Assembly (NCBI GenBank): GCA_008477525.1
Contig: SPDT01000005.1
Coordinates: 3,782,001 to 3,846,000, forward strand
Length of the DNA stretch: 64,000 bases
Reading direction: 5' to 3'
DNA from: Hypomyces perniciosus
Lineage: Eukaryota; Ascomycota; Sordariomycetes; Hypocreales; Hypocreaceae
Shown one piece after another: positions 36,341-47,084 of the stretch. Made by a program: the position numbers and the translations under genes. Below the pieces are notes generated by a model. The model did no database searches, was not told the DNA's origin, and saw only the letters and a list, made by a program, of their open reading frames with translations. Position 1 is the stretch's first letter. Each line of letters starts with the position of its first letter.

Positions 36341-38740
36341 CCCCCTAGTTAATAAGGCTATTCCTAATACTTTATTAACTGCTACTCTAGCTTATTTATA
36401 GTATTATAATTAACTAGCCGCGCTCTTAAAGCCTCTTTTACTTAGTTAGAAGCTTTGTATTGTAAATATATATTAATATTCTATTATAGAGGTAAAAGGA
36501 ATATAAGCGCTATAGCTATTATTATTCTATAATAATAAGAAATTGAATAATAAAGCTTTTAAGTAAGTGAATCAGTCTTGAACAGCTAAAATAGGTATAT
36601 TAGCTGCCCCCCTGGCCCTTATTCCTTACTTTTCTTCTTTAGTTATTAATATTATTATTATTAATATTAATAATAATATTAATAATAATATAGCCTTTAC
36701 TGTAAGTATTACACTTCTAACTAATTCCCTTCACGCTATGTATTTATTAGCTAATAGCGAAACTGCAGAAAAAGAATACCTTATCGGCAAAGCGTAGTTG
36801 TAGTTGCCCCCTAAAGGTAGCTTATCGCAGCGTTAGTCGCTTGGCTGGCTAAGCGGCTACGCCTATTGCTGCTTTTACGCCTGCTCCTGCGCCGGCTCCT
36901 ACTCTTACACTAGCTGGTCCTGGCCAGTCTAGGCGTGCTGCAGCTATTGCCGCTCTTAATATACACTTAACTGCTGTTTGTAAAGCACGCCTCACTGCTA
37001 AGGCAGCTTTATCTTTATCTTTATTAGCTCCTCCTCCTACTACTGCTATCCTAGCCTTTACCCTTATTACTACTGCTACTACTTTAAAGGCTACTCCCGC
37101 CACTGCCCCTGCTACTATACTATTATCCCCTTTTTATAAAGGTTATTTAAAATTAGTAATCGCTAGTAAAAGAGATTTCTTTTAGTATATTTCTATTGCC
37201 TACTTTTAGCAGTATACTGTTTACTTTAATAATAATTACTAATATACCCTTTAATAAACTCCTTTTTAATTTACCTATATTACTTTATTTAATTATATAC
37301 TTTACAGTTATTTAATACTTATATTAATTATATATTAGCTTTTTTAAGCTATAAATAAAAAGGATAATTAAATAAATATACTCTCTTTTCTTTATATACT
37401 TATAAGCTTATATAATTAAATAATAACCTAATATAAAAAGGCATTGCGCCTTTAATTTAATTTATTAAAGGAGGAGAACTTAGTTTACTTTAAAGAGGCT
37501 ATTGCTTTAAGCAGTAGTAATAATAATAATAATACCCTTTATATATAAGCGCGCAAAGGCTAAAAAGCTTTTAAAAAATAATTATTATAGTAATAGAATA
37601 TACCTTTATAGCTGGCGGCCTATAGGCTAGAATTAACTGGTTTCCTATATTTTTATATATTCTATTCCAGTAACTGTATATTTATTAAGTTTAATAATGC
37701 TTTAAAGTATTTAAAGCACTATTATAGTAAAGCTTTAGTAAGCCTATTAATAGGTATAAGGTTAATAGAAAAATAGGAAACTATAAATAATCTTTTCTAG
37801 TATTTTTACTAAAACTATATATTTTATATATTAATATAATACAGGCAAGTATTTAATTTATATACTTTCTTTAATTATAAGATATATAGTTAATTAATTA
37901 TTATAATTAATATTCTAATTAATATTAAAGTTAAATTTCATTTTTTAAAAAAGGTAATATAAACCTATAGCCTTTTTTATTATTTAAGTAAAGGTAAGCA
38001 GCTTAGCTTTTATTATTAATATATTAACAGTACTTTAATGCATTATATTTTATAGGATAAAGCTTAAAAAAAGTATAATAAAATACCCTTAAAATAATCT
38101 TTAAGTATTTATATTATTAGCGAAAAAAGTATTACTTAAAGTAGTTAAAACCTATATTTCTCCTCTCCCTTTATATTAAAAAGCTAAGAAATGCTATATA
38201 TATAAATAGTAGATTAGCTGGTTAACTGCTTTAAAGTACTCTTTACTGGGGTTAGTTAGAAACTATAATAAAGCTAAAGCGCTGTAAGCTATATTAGGCC
38301 TTATTATAATAGCTGTATAAAGTATTAATCCTACTTTCTTTTAATATATTTTAATAATTACTTTTAAAGCTTGCAATATACTTTTCCAGAGCTCTATAAT
38401 AGGTATTGGAATTATAGGAAGCTATATTCTTTTATTAAGCCTAAATTGTTTTGCAATTTTCTTAAAATAGGTTTTATAGGAAAAGTATATCCTATACTCT
38501 ATATAATTTTAAGTAATTTTAATCTTTAAAAACCATTATATATCTCCTTTATTATAAAGCTTATACTTTACTTTTAAAGTAATTAATAGTTTAGTATAAA
38601 GAGCTTTATTGTTATAATAATATATAATTAAAATATTATTTATATAAAATACAATAAAAATCTTTTAAGCTTTATTATAGAAAGGACAAGGCCCTTTAAA
38701 GCTTAAAATTAACCTTTATTGCCTTAAAGTCAAAAATAGT
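36073..38740 (-). mobile_element. Copia-1 copy F (3' half, minus strand)
   Basis: The reverse complement matches copy E from 43205 to the end of its 3' LTR: RT C-terminal part, RNase H, the GC-rich tail region and the LTR. RIP differences are plentiful but fewer than in copy D in the tail. It is inserted in repeat G1 at 36072/36073. Its other end stops at 38740 exactly where the copy E 5' LTR starts, and neither the rest of F nor the rest of G1 resumes after copy E. So this end reflects deletion or rearrangement and not simple nesting. Confidence 0.8.
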
Positions 38741-39004
38741 TGTTGGGTTGAGTAGGCCGGGGCCCTACCGCTTATTAGCGCTAGGGAGCTCTTATCTGCT
38801 ATATAAGCAGATACGAGCTGACACACATATCGCATAAGCGATGTGTCAGACTATACAGGCGCTGTAAGCGCCTGCACACAGCTTCTTCTTTGTGTTAGCT
38901 ATATATATATATAGTAAGGCCACTATAGCATATTCTCTTTCATAGAATCAAGCTTCGTTTCCCATCTCTCTATGCTCTATATAGCTGTACTGCGCTCTGC
39001 TACA
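38741..39004 (+). repeat. 5' LTR of Copia-1 copy E
   Basis: 264 bp, TGTTGGGTTGAG... to ...CTCTGCTACA. It carries three serial inverted repeats: TATCTGCT/AGCAGATA (38793-38813), an imperfect one centred on ATCGC-ATAA-GCGAT (about 38819-38848), and CAGGCGCT/AGCGCCTG (38856-38874). The second copy at 45603 starts TGTATTGGG, so this LTR has lost two bases near its start. Confidence 0.85.
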
Positions 39005-39015
39005 ATTATGAGCCC
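39005..39015 (+). promoter_or_regulatory. Primer-binding site of Copia-1 copy E, matches initiator tRNA-Met anticodon region
   Basis: ATTATGAGCCC immediately after the LTR. Ten of eleven bases complement GGGCUCAUAAC, which contains the CAU anticodon of initiator tRNA-Met; the single mismatch is G in copy D. Drosophila copia and yeast Ty5 use the same internal tRNA segment, primed by a cut half-tRNA. Confidence 0.65.
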
Positions 39016-39104
39016 GGGTAGTAATTATTAGAGTTACTAGAAACTTCTACTTTAATATTATATCTCTCTTTATACCCTTTACCCTTGCCTTTAAGCTGCT
39101 AAAG

Positions 39105-40245
39105 CTATCTTTTATAATGGATAATATAAAGGATATTGCTTTTATGAAGCTGGAATTAATGGTTTAGTGGATTGAGTGGATTACTGTTTTGACTAACTAT
39201 ATAACCACTGCTAGGGTCTGGAATAGGATTAATCTTGATCTCCCTGATTAGCTGAATGACTATTTCCCTGCTATTAGGCCATTTACTTTAGTAAAAGTAA
39301 GGGAGTATGCACTATAAAAGTTTAGTTTTAATGCCTTTGCGGTAGATATCTCTGTTTACTATAATAGTATACTTTAGGAGTATTAGTTTAATATTACTTT
39401 AGATAAAGAGAAAAGGAAGGTAAGCGATGTGATCCTAAATTGGATCTAGAAGATAGTTAACTCCGGCATTTATATTTTAGTTTTAGCAGACCTTGAAGCC
39501 GCGGCCCTAGCCTTTGCTGTTACTAGAGTAGCCTATAATAATGACAGGGACTTTAACGCTAAGTTTACTATTCGCTAAATTGTTAAAAAGCTTAAAGACT
39601 GACTAGCTTTTTGCAAGGATATAATATACGAGGAAGTATACTTATCCTATTAATGTATACTGTATAAAGCAGAGCGCGGGAATATTAAGCTAGAAGTATA
39701 GTATACGTATTGGGCGCGTATTTACGCGAGTGCAGTAAGGTATAAGCTTCTAGAGGTTATAGGAACAGCTTCCTAAATGGCTTTCTTTAAAGCTATTAAA
39801 GTATACTTTACTTTAAGCTTCGCTGCCTACTATTTATATTATATAGATGGCCTGATTAAGAGCGGTAAAACAAATAAGATCTTTTCCTTTAATTAGCTTA
39901 GATAGCTTTTTTTAAATACTTTAAAGAACGCGGAAAATTATATTTATAGCTTTTATATAATGCTTGGCAACTGCTTTAATAATATATTGGGCAGTAATAA
40001 TATACATTTAAAGCCTTTTATTAGTAAAGAGTGCCTTTATGGACCTGAAAGGCATGCTTGGCCTTTAGATGACTATAGCAAGGTATGCGCTGCGCTTACT
40101 GGAAGGCTTAATAAGAAAGGGAAGTATGCTCTTACGCCTGAACAGGCTGCAGAGATTTGCGCGCGCGTGCAAGAAGATAAATGGCAGGTTTCCTGTAAGA
40201 AGCTTAGCAAGAGGGGTATTAACCTTACTGCCCTAGTATAAAGAG
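39105..40245 (+). pseudogene. Copia-1 copy E gag-like region
   Basis: Codes for the structural capsid-type protein of the element. From MDNIKDIAFMKLE near 39118 the frame is protein-like with stops only at former Gln/Trp/Arg codons. It is fully open from 39960 to 40241 (MLGNCFNNIL..., ending GINLTALV). A long helical, Lys-rich stretch is typical of Copia gag. I see no clear CCHC zinc knuckle; a C-x-C-poor end may mean it was lost or lies elsewhere. Copy D carries the same region in a more degraded state (27720-28840). Confidence 0.55.
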
Positions 40246-40879
40246 GAATAGCCTTAACCGTTATAGCTGCTTTGATCTCCCTAAACCTGATTAATAAGGA
40301 AAATGCAAGCTTTACAGTATACTGAATAAGTATATCGATATACACTAATATATAGGATATACCTTACTGCCTCTCTTAGAGCACCCTCTTCGATATATAT
40401 AATGCTATTCATCTAGTGAATAGCAGGAACTACCTTATTCCCGGCTCCTTTATCCTAAGTATAGAAAAGGATTATATTAAAGTAGGAGGAGCTAGCTATC
40501 TAATAATTAGAAGAGGTTATTGTCTGCTGAAGGATACTCTCTACAATCTATATTAAAAGATAACGCGCTTTATTAAGCTTTTGGATATAGCTGTAGTTAA
40601 AGGATTTTATATTAATATTATATTTTTATTAAAGCTTTGGAAAGTAGGGATTTGGCTAATAGGGTGCGATAATATGCTTTACACCGGCACGGCCAGTTTA
40701 AATACTATTGTGGGGAAGGTAAAGTATAGGTACAATCTTCTGTTTCTTTAATATAAGCCCTTATTGCTTTATATTGCCCCTATCCTTAAGTATACTATAC
40801 TGAGCAGCTTGACAGCTCTTTTTGTTTTTCCTAACGCAGACTATGGTATTTATACAGCATTAAGAAGCAGGAGAAGACT

Positions 40880-43800
40880 AATATATAATCCCCTAATACT
40901 ATAATATAACTCTAAACAGCTCTAGCATCTACAATCAGGATATCTAGGCCTAAAAGCGCTTAGAGCGCTTATAAAGAATGCGAGGAATGTGCGCATTAAA
41001 GGAACTACGCGTATAAAATGTAAGGCTTATACTTTTATATACGCGAAATAGGTTATCTCTCGCAGATTGTTTAATAGATAAGCATTAAGACTATTCTTTA
41101 GAGTGTATTAGGATCTTCAAGACTATCCTAGGGGCTATAATAGGGATAACTGGCTTTTAGTGCTTAAGGAAGAATATACTGTATAGCTATATATGCGCCT
41201 TTTATTAAATAAAGAACAGGAAACTGTTTTTAATGCTTTATTTAATTTTGTGAGTATAGTAAAGATGCAATATAACGTCTCTATATGCTTCTTTAGGCAA
41301 GATAACGAGAAAGCTGTAATTGCGGTTAAGAGCTTATCACGCTTCTAGATCTAGGCTAATACAGAGGGTATTATCCTAGAGCTTGCCCTTTCCTATATAT
41401 ATGAGCTGAATGGCGCTTTGGAATGGGCAGGTTAGGAAGTTACGAATAAGTCGATTAAAATGCTGGAAGCTGCAAGTCTCCTAACCAACTTGTGGCCTAA
41501 GAGTGTAAGAGCTGCAGCGTATATTATCAATATAAGTCCTACGCGCAGCCTTAATATAATATCACCTATCGACAAATTAGAGCAATAGTTCCGCGACTTT
41601 ACGCCCCTTTCAATAAAGGAGCCTTCCGCAGACTTACGGCCAGATTAGAGCAGGCTCTATATATACAGCTGCCGCGCCTATATATTAAATAGAGACTGCA
41701 AGGCTGGCCAGAAAAAGAGAGAATTTAAGACTAAGCCTAAAGGGCTAATTAAATATCTTATTGGCTATACTGTAAATAATATATATTATATTTAGTTACC
41801 CTGCTTAGTAAAAGTAATTATTATAAGGAATGTGCGGTTTAATAAAACTAGCTTCTTTAATAGCAATAAGGAGATTGCGGATAAGCTGTCTGTAGCCGAG
41901 TTAAATAAACTGTTTGATAAAGTTAAAGAAGATAAGCCGGAATTTAAACTCTTCCTTATATATATTCCCGCAGTAAGGAATACCTTTATAGGTAATATGG
42001 AAGAAGAGAGTATACCTTTAAGGGTAGCAGAGGTATAGAGCGTTAGAAATAGCTTAATGAATGCTTTAAGTAAGCCACTAGCGCACCTAAAAGGACCTCT
42101 TGGTCTTTAAACATTAAGGGTTACCCTAGAACAGTTAATCTTTACAGATAATACCGGCGCGCTAATGGGAACCTTAGGCAATACTTTAGCGAGCGACTTA
42201 TCCCCCTTTGCGGAGTGGGATATAGCGGAAAAACGGCCTTATATATCAGGGGTATATAACCCGATGAAGGAGGATAGTCTGTTAAGGCTGGAAGCAGATT
42301 AGTGTATAAGAGACTCGCCTACTTCTGTAAAAGAAGAGCAGACCTTTAAAAAAATGCCAGTTAATAATCCTTTAAGCGGCAAAGCAGTAACTAACACTTG
42401 CAGGAGCTTAAAACTCTAAGGGAAATAACCTGCGAGAAAGGCCAACAAATACTTCCCAGTATATAAGACTAAAACGCGTACCCTGGATACTGCTCTTGAG
42501 GATAATAAGCCTGGCATATACTTAACAATTACTGGGCTCTTTAATTTAATACTATATCGACTGCTGCCTAATTAATAGAAGTTAATAAGTAATAAATTAA
42601 AAAGCGTAGAAATAGTATTTACTGTTTTTAGTGCAGTAATAGACTGTAAATCTTCCTTTTAGAAAAGTATAGCTTTTAATAAATTAACTGTTTACTAAAA
42701 GGATTTAGCAAAACCGCTAAAAGACTGGAAGGAGTTTATAAAATACTTACTTAAAGATAGGTTTAAGTAAGCTGCGCGTAATAAGATTAACTCTCTGCAT
42801 GCAAAAGGGACCTGGCAAGCGATATTACGCTTAGAGGCGACAATAAAGCTATTACCGGTGCGTTAGGTTTTCACTTATAAGTTTGACCAAAACGGAAATC
42901 TAGAATACTGTAAAGCTCGCTTTATAGTCCGCGGGGATTTATAAGAGCGCTTTACTATAGAGAGTATATATACAGCTATATTAACAGCGCGTTTTTTCTA
43001 TATATTTATTACTCTTGCAGTAAGATTTAACCTTGAGTTAAAGCAGTATAATGTTAAGAACGCTTTTTTTAATGCCTTAAGGGACAAGAACTCGAAACCA
43101 GTTATATGTAAGCTCCCCGAGGGTTTTAAGCAGCCGAATTTCTATCTGAAGCTCGCGAAAGCCTTATATAGCTTAAAGGACTTACTAAAGCTGTAGTTTA
43201 ATGAACTATCTTTAACCTTAAGGCAATAAAGGTTAATCTCAAGCTTTAAAGAGCCCTGTCTCTTCTATAATAAAGCTTAGAAGATCTTCGTTATATTCTA
43301 TATAGATAATATCTTAATTGCATATTATCATAATAATAAAGCTCTTTACACTAAGCTACTAAATGCTCTAAAAGTAAAGTATAAGCTTTATAGTAGAGGA
43401 GACGCGCAGTGGTTTTTAGGGATTAAGATTACCTGCAACCATATAGAGCATAGGATATACCTTTCCTATAAACCCTATTTTAAGAAAATTGCAAAATGAT
43501 TCAGGCTTAATAAAAGAATATAGCTTCCTATAATTCCAATACTTATTATAGAGCTTTAAAAGAGTATATCGCAAGCTTTAAAAGCAACTATTAAAATATA
43601 TTAAAAGAAAGTGGGATTAGTGCTTCATATAGCTATTATAATAAGGCCTGATATAGCTTATAGCGCCTTGGCTTTATTATAGTTTCTAACTAACCCTAGT
43701 AAAGAGTACCTTAAAGCAGTTAACTAGCTAATCTGCTATCTGTATATATAGCGTTTCCTAGCTTTTTAGTATAGAGGGCAAAGAGAAATATAGGTCTTAA

Positions 43801-44280
43801 CCGCTTTAAGCGATACTTCCTTTACTAATAATATAGATACTCGGAGATCGTCTTAAAGGTATCTTATTACGCTTTTCTTAGGCCCTATCTTATAGAATGC
43901 AATGCACTAAAGCACTGTTAGCACGTCTATAATAGAAGCTGAGCTGCTTGCCTTTACTTAAATAGCGAAAGAGGCTATAGGTTTACATCGCCTTTTCTAG
44001 GAAATAAAATTCAAGCCTGGCATTAATTGGAATATTAATTATAACAATTAATTAACTATATATTTTATAATTAAAGAGAGTATACAAATTAGCATTTACC
44101 TGCATTATATTAATATATAAAATATATAGCTTTGGCAAGAATACTAGAAAAGATTATTTGTAATTTCCTATTTTTCTATTAACTTTATACCTACTAATAG
44201 GCTTATTAAAGCCTTACTACAGCAGCGCTTTAAGCACTTTAAAGCACTATTAAACTTAACAGATATATAGTTACTGGAAT
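40880..44280 (+). pseudogene. Copia-1 copy E pol (integrase, reverse transcriptase, RNase H)
   Basis: Domains in order on the plus strand: gag-pre-integrase (YLGLKALRALIKNARN near 40940-40990); integrase (RQDNEKAVIAVKSL near 41297-41340, then ALEQAGQEVTNKSIKM and LWPKSVRAAAYIINISP near 41415-41545); an open linker frame at 41832-42038; RT (YKARFIVRG-equivalent near 42900, NVKNAFFNAL near 43050, LPEGFKQPN near 43110, KALYSLKDL near 43165, and FYIDNILIAYY near 43295-43330, where one catalytic Asp reads Asn); RNase H with STVSTSIIEAELLAF near 43915-43960 and its end near 44270. About 25 or more TAA/TAG replace Gln codons. Normal enzymes copy element RNA and integrate it. This copy cannot. Confidence 0.75.
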
Positions 44281-44733
44281 AGAATATATAAGAATATAGG
44301 AAACCGGTTAATTCTGGCCTATAGGCCGCCAGCTATAAAGGTATATCCTATTACTGCAATAACTATTCTCTAAAAGCTTTCCAGCCTTTGCGCGCCTACG
44401 CGTAAAGGGCATTATTATTATTATCGCTACTGCCTAAGGCAGTAGCCTCTTTAAGGTAAACTAAGTTCTCCTCCTTTAACAGGTTAAATTAAAGGCGCAA
44501 CGCCTTCTTGCACTAGGTTGCTATTTAATTATATAAGCTTATAAGCATATAAAGAAAAGAGAGTATACTTACTTAATTATCCTCTTTACTTATAGCTTAA
44601 AAGAGCCAGTATATAATCGGTGCAAGCACTAAATAACTATAAAGTATATAATTAAAAGAGCAATATAAGTAAATTAAAGAAGAGTTTATTAAAGGGTATA
44701 TTAGTAATTACTATTAAAGCAAGCAGTATACTG

Positions 44734-45102
44734 CTAAGAGTAGGCGATAGAAATATACTGGGAGAAGTCTCTTTTGCCGGCGATTGCTAACTTTAGATAA
44801 CCTTTATAAAGAGGGGATAACGGCACAGCAGTAAGGGCAGCGGCAAGAGCAGTAGGAAGAGTAGCAGTAGCAGTAATAGGGGCAGGGGCTAAGATGGTAG
44901 TAATAGGAGGAGGAGCCGACAAAAATAAGGATAAAGCTGCCTTAGCAGCGAGGCGTGCTTTACAAACAGCAGCCAAGCGCACATCAAGAGCGGCAATAGC
45001 TGCAGCATGCCTAGACTGGCCGGGACCAGCCAGCGCAGGAGTAAGAGACAGCGCAGGAGCAGGCGCAGGAGCAGTAATAGGCGTGGCCGCTTGGCCAGCC
45101 AA
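44734..45102 (-). CDS. Reading frame antisense to the Copia-1 3' end (122 codons)
   Basis: The minus strand is open from 45102 to a TAG at 44734 and codes for an Ala/Pro/Leu-rich N-terminal part (AAALTAVPLS, APPPITTILA) followed by a better balanced segment, SPLYKGYLKLAIAGKRDF then SQYISIAYS. The equivalent stretch of copy F (plus strand, about 36850-37185) keeps the same frame and the KGYLKL-IA-KRDF segment. The sense strand of the same DNA is also open (44894-45196, Ala/Arg-rich), so GC-rich repeated codons may create one of the two as a shadow. The position, between pol and the 3' LTR, is where some plant and fungal LTR elements carry extra or antisense genes. Function unknown; translation unproven. 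Confidence 0.3.
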   Translation of the reverse strand: MAGQAATPITAPAPAPALSLTPALAGPGQSRHAAAIAALDVRLAAVCKARLAAKAALSLFLSAPPPITTILAPAPITATATLPTALAAALTAVPLSPLYKGYLKLAIAGKRDFSQYISIAYS

Positions 45103-45596
45103 GCGACCAACATCGCGACAAGCTACCTTTAGAGGGCAACCACAACTACACTTTACCGATAAAGTATTCTTCTTTTGCGATTTTGCTGTCAGCTAATAAA
45201 TACACAGTGTAAAGGGAATCAGTTAGAAGTGTAATACTTATAGCAGGGGCTATATTACTGTTAATGTTATTGTTAATATTAATGATAATAATATTAATAA
45301 CTGAAAAAGAAGAGCGAGGAATAAAGGCTAGGGGGGCAGCTAATATACCTATTCTAGCTGTTCAGGACCGATTTACCTGCTTAAAAGCTTTATTATTTAA
45401 TTTCCTATTATTATAGAATAACAATAGTTACGGCGCTTATATTCCTTTCACCTTTATAATATAATATTAATATATATTTACAATAAGGAGCTTCTAATTA
45501 AGCAAAAAAGGCTCTAGGAGCGCGGCCAGTTAATTACAATACTATAGATAGGCTAGAGTAGCAGTTAATAAAGTATTAGGAATAGCTTTATTAACT

Positions 45597-45602
45597 GGGG
45601 GG
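45597..45602 (+). other. Polypurine tract of Copia-1 copy E
   Basis: Six G in a row directly before the 3' LTR; copy F has AGGGGG at the equivalent site. This is the expected primer for plus-strand DNA synthesis. Confidence 0.65.
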
Positions 45603-45868
45603 TGTATTGGGTTAAATAGGCCGGGGCCCTACCGCTTATTAGCGCTAGGGAGCTTTTATCTGCTATATAAGCAGATACAAGCTGACATATACATCGCATA
45701 AGCGATGTGTCAGACTATGCAGGCGCTGTAAGCGCCTGCATACAGCTTCTTCTTTATGTTAGCTATGTGTATATATAGTGAGGCCACTACAGCATATTCT
45801 CTTTCATAGAATCAAGCTTCGTTTCCCATCTCTCTATGCTCCACATAGCTGTGCCGCGCTCCGCCACA
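45603..45868 (+). repeat. 3' LTR of Copia-1 copy E
   Basis: 266 bp, TGTATTGGG... to ...CTCCGCCACA, aligned with the 5' LTR except for a two-base length difference near the start and scattered transitions. It holds the same three inverted repeats. Confidence 0.85.
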
Positions 45869-47084
45869 AATGTTTTTAAGTATCTTTTTACTGCTATTAC
45901 TTTACCTTTACCTTTTAAGTCTGGTTTAAAGATTATATAAAAAAGGCCTTTTAAAGAAAAGTATAGGTTGAATAGTTTTATTAACTAAGGCAGTAGTATA
46001 TTAAAATCTAGTGTATAGTATTTAAAAGGGGAGTTTTTTATTTATATATTAACTAACTAAATTGTTTTAGTTTAGTTCTATAAACTTTACTGCGCACTTA
46101 AAGCGGGTTTAGGTTAAGGTAATCCTAGTTAAAGGGATCTTAGACTCTTTATATATATTAAACGAAAGTGCTAAAAGTAAAGATACTTTTGCTTAAAGCA
46201 ATATATATTATATAACTTATAGGCTGATTTTAATATTTCCCTTTAAATAAACTTTAATTATTAATAATTAAAAATATAAACTAAATTAAAACTTATACCT
46301 AGTTAGTTATAACTTACAGTATTTAAAACTATTCTATTATATAGCTTATTTGAGTTATATAGTTTTAATAGAATTATAGGTTAAAGTTTAGTTAAACTAT
46401 AGTTAAACCTTAATCTTATTAATAATACTAATTTATCCTTGGAGTTATTAATATTGCTAATTATAAAGGGTGCTTGAGCCTTTTTTAGGGTTAAGTTAGG
46501 TTTTAACTTTAAGCTTATTGCTATTTTGGATTTAATACCGATTTCCTAGCCGAAAGGAATATAGGAAAAAGTCTAGGATCTTTCTGGAATTAACCCTAAG
46601 CGTCATAGAAAAGGCAGGGACTTACAACCTATTAAACTAAACTATAAAAGTAAAGATACCTTTACTTAAAGCAAGGTATATTTTGTAACTTAGAGGCTTA
46701 TTTCAATAAAATAAAATAAAAATATAGGTAGTTTTCTAAACTAAAAAGACTGCCTTTACTATAGTTTAATAACTTTATTTATTTTATTTATTAGCCTAGT
46801 AACCTTTATATTTACTTATTTAGTTAAGTTACTTTATAAGTAGTACTTAAGCCTAGGCTATTATATTTATATACTACATAAGGCAGTAAATAAAATATAA
46901 GCTTTTACTGTTTATAATAGTAATTTAAAAGGTAACCTTTTTGAATTCTATTTCATAATTTAAAAAAGTAAATACCTTTATATACTTTATTAGTAAGAGT
47001 TTTTATATATTTTTTAAAAGAGAGTCTAAAGTTAAAATAAACTTTTAGGTATTTAATATTTTTACTAAAATTAATTAATTTAGC
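45869..47084. other. Unidentified AT-rich sequence with an internal direct repeat
   Basis: Right of Copia-1 copy E. Contains two direct copies of a roughly 63-bp unit at about 46171-46233 and 46642-46707 (shared core AAAAGTAAAGATAC and CTTAAAGCAA). No coding signal or element family is recognised. It does not match region H or G1. Confidence 0.45.

Larger units (their letters stand above)
38741..45868 (+). mobile_element. Copia-1 copy E, full-length Ty1/Copia retrotransposon (7.1 kb), least RIPed copy
   Basis: Two LTRs (38741-39004 and 45603-45868) flank, in order, a primer-binding site, a gag-like region, gag-pre-integrase, integrase, reverse transcriptase and RNase H, the Ty1/Copia order with integrase before RT. 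A G-run (45597-45602) precedes the 3' LTR. Compared with copies D and F it keeps many more C and G, so it is younger or better protected. Stops are still present in every pol domain, so it is not autonomous. Five-base flanks (ATAGT left, AATGT right) do not match; the left flank is a truncated copy of its own family, which suggests recombination after insertion. Confidence 0.88.

Noticed and set aside
38741..45868. Copia-1 copy E as a simple nested insertion in copy F
   Set aside because: Copy F does not resume after copy E and the five-base flanks differ, so nesting with a target duplication is not supported.
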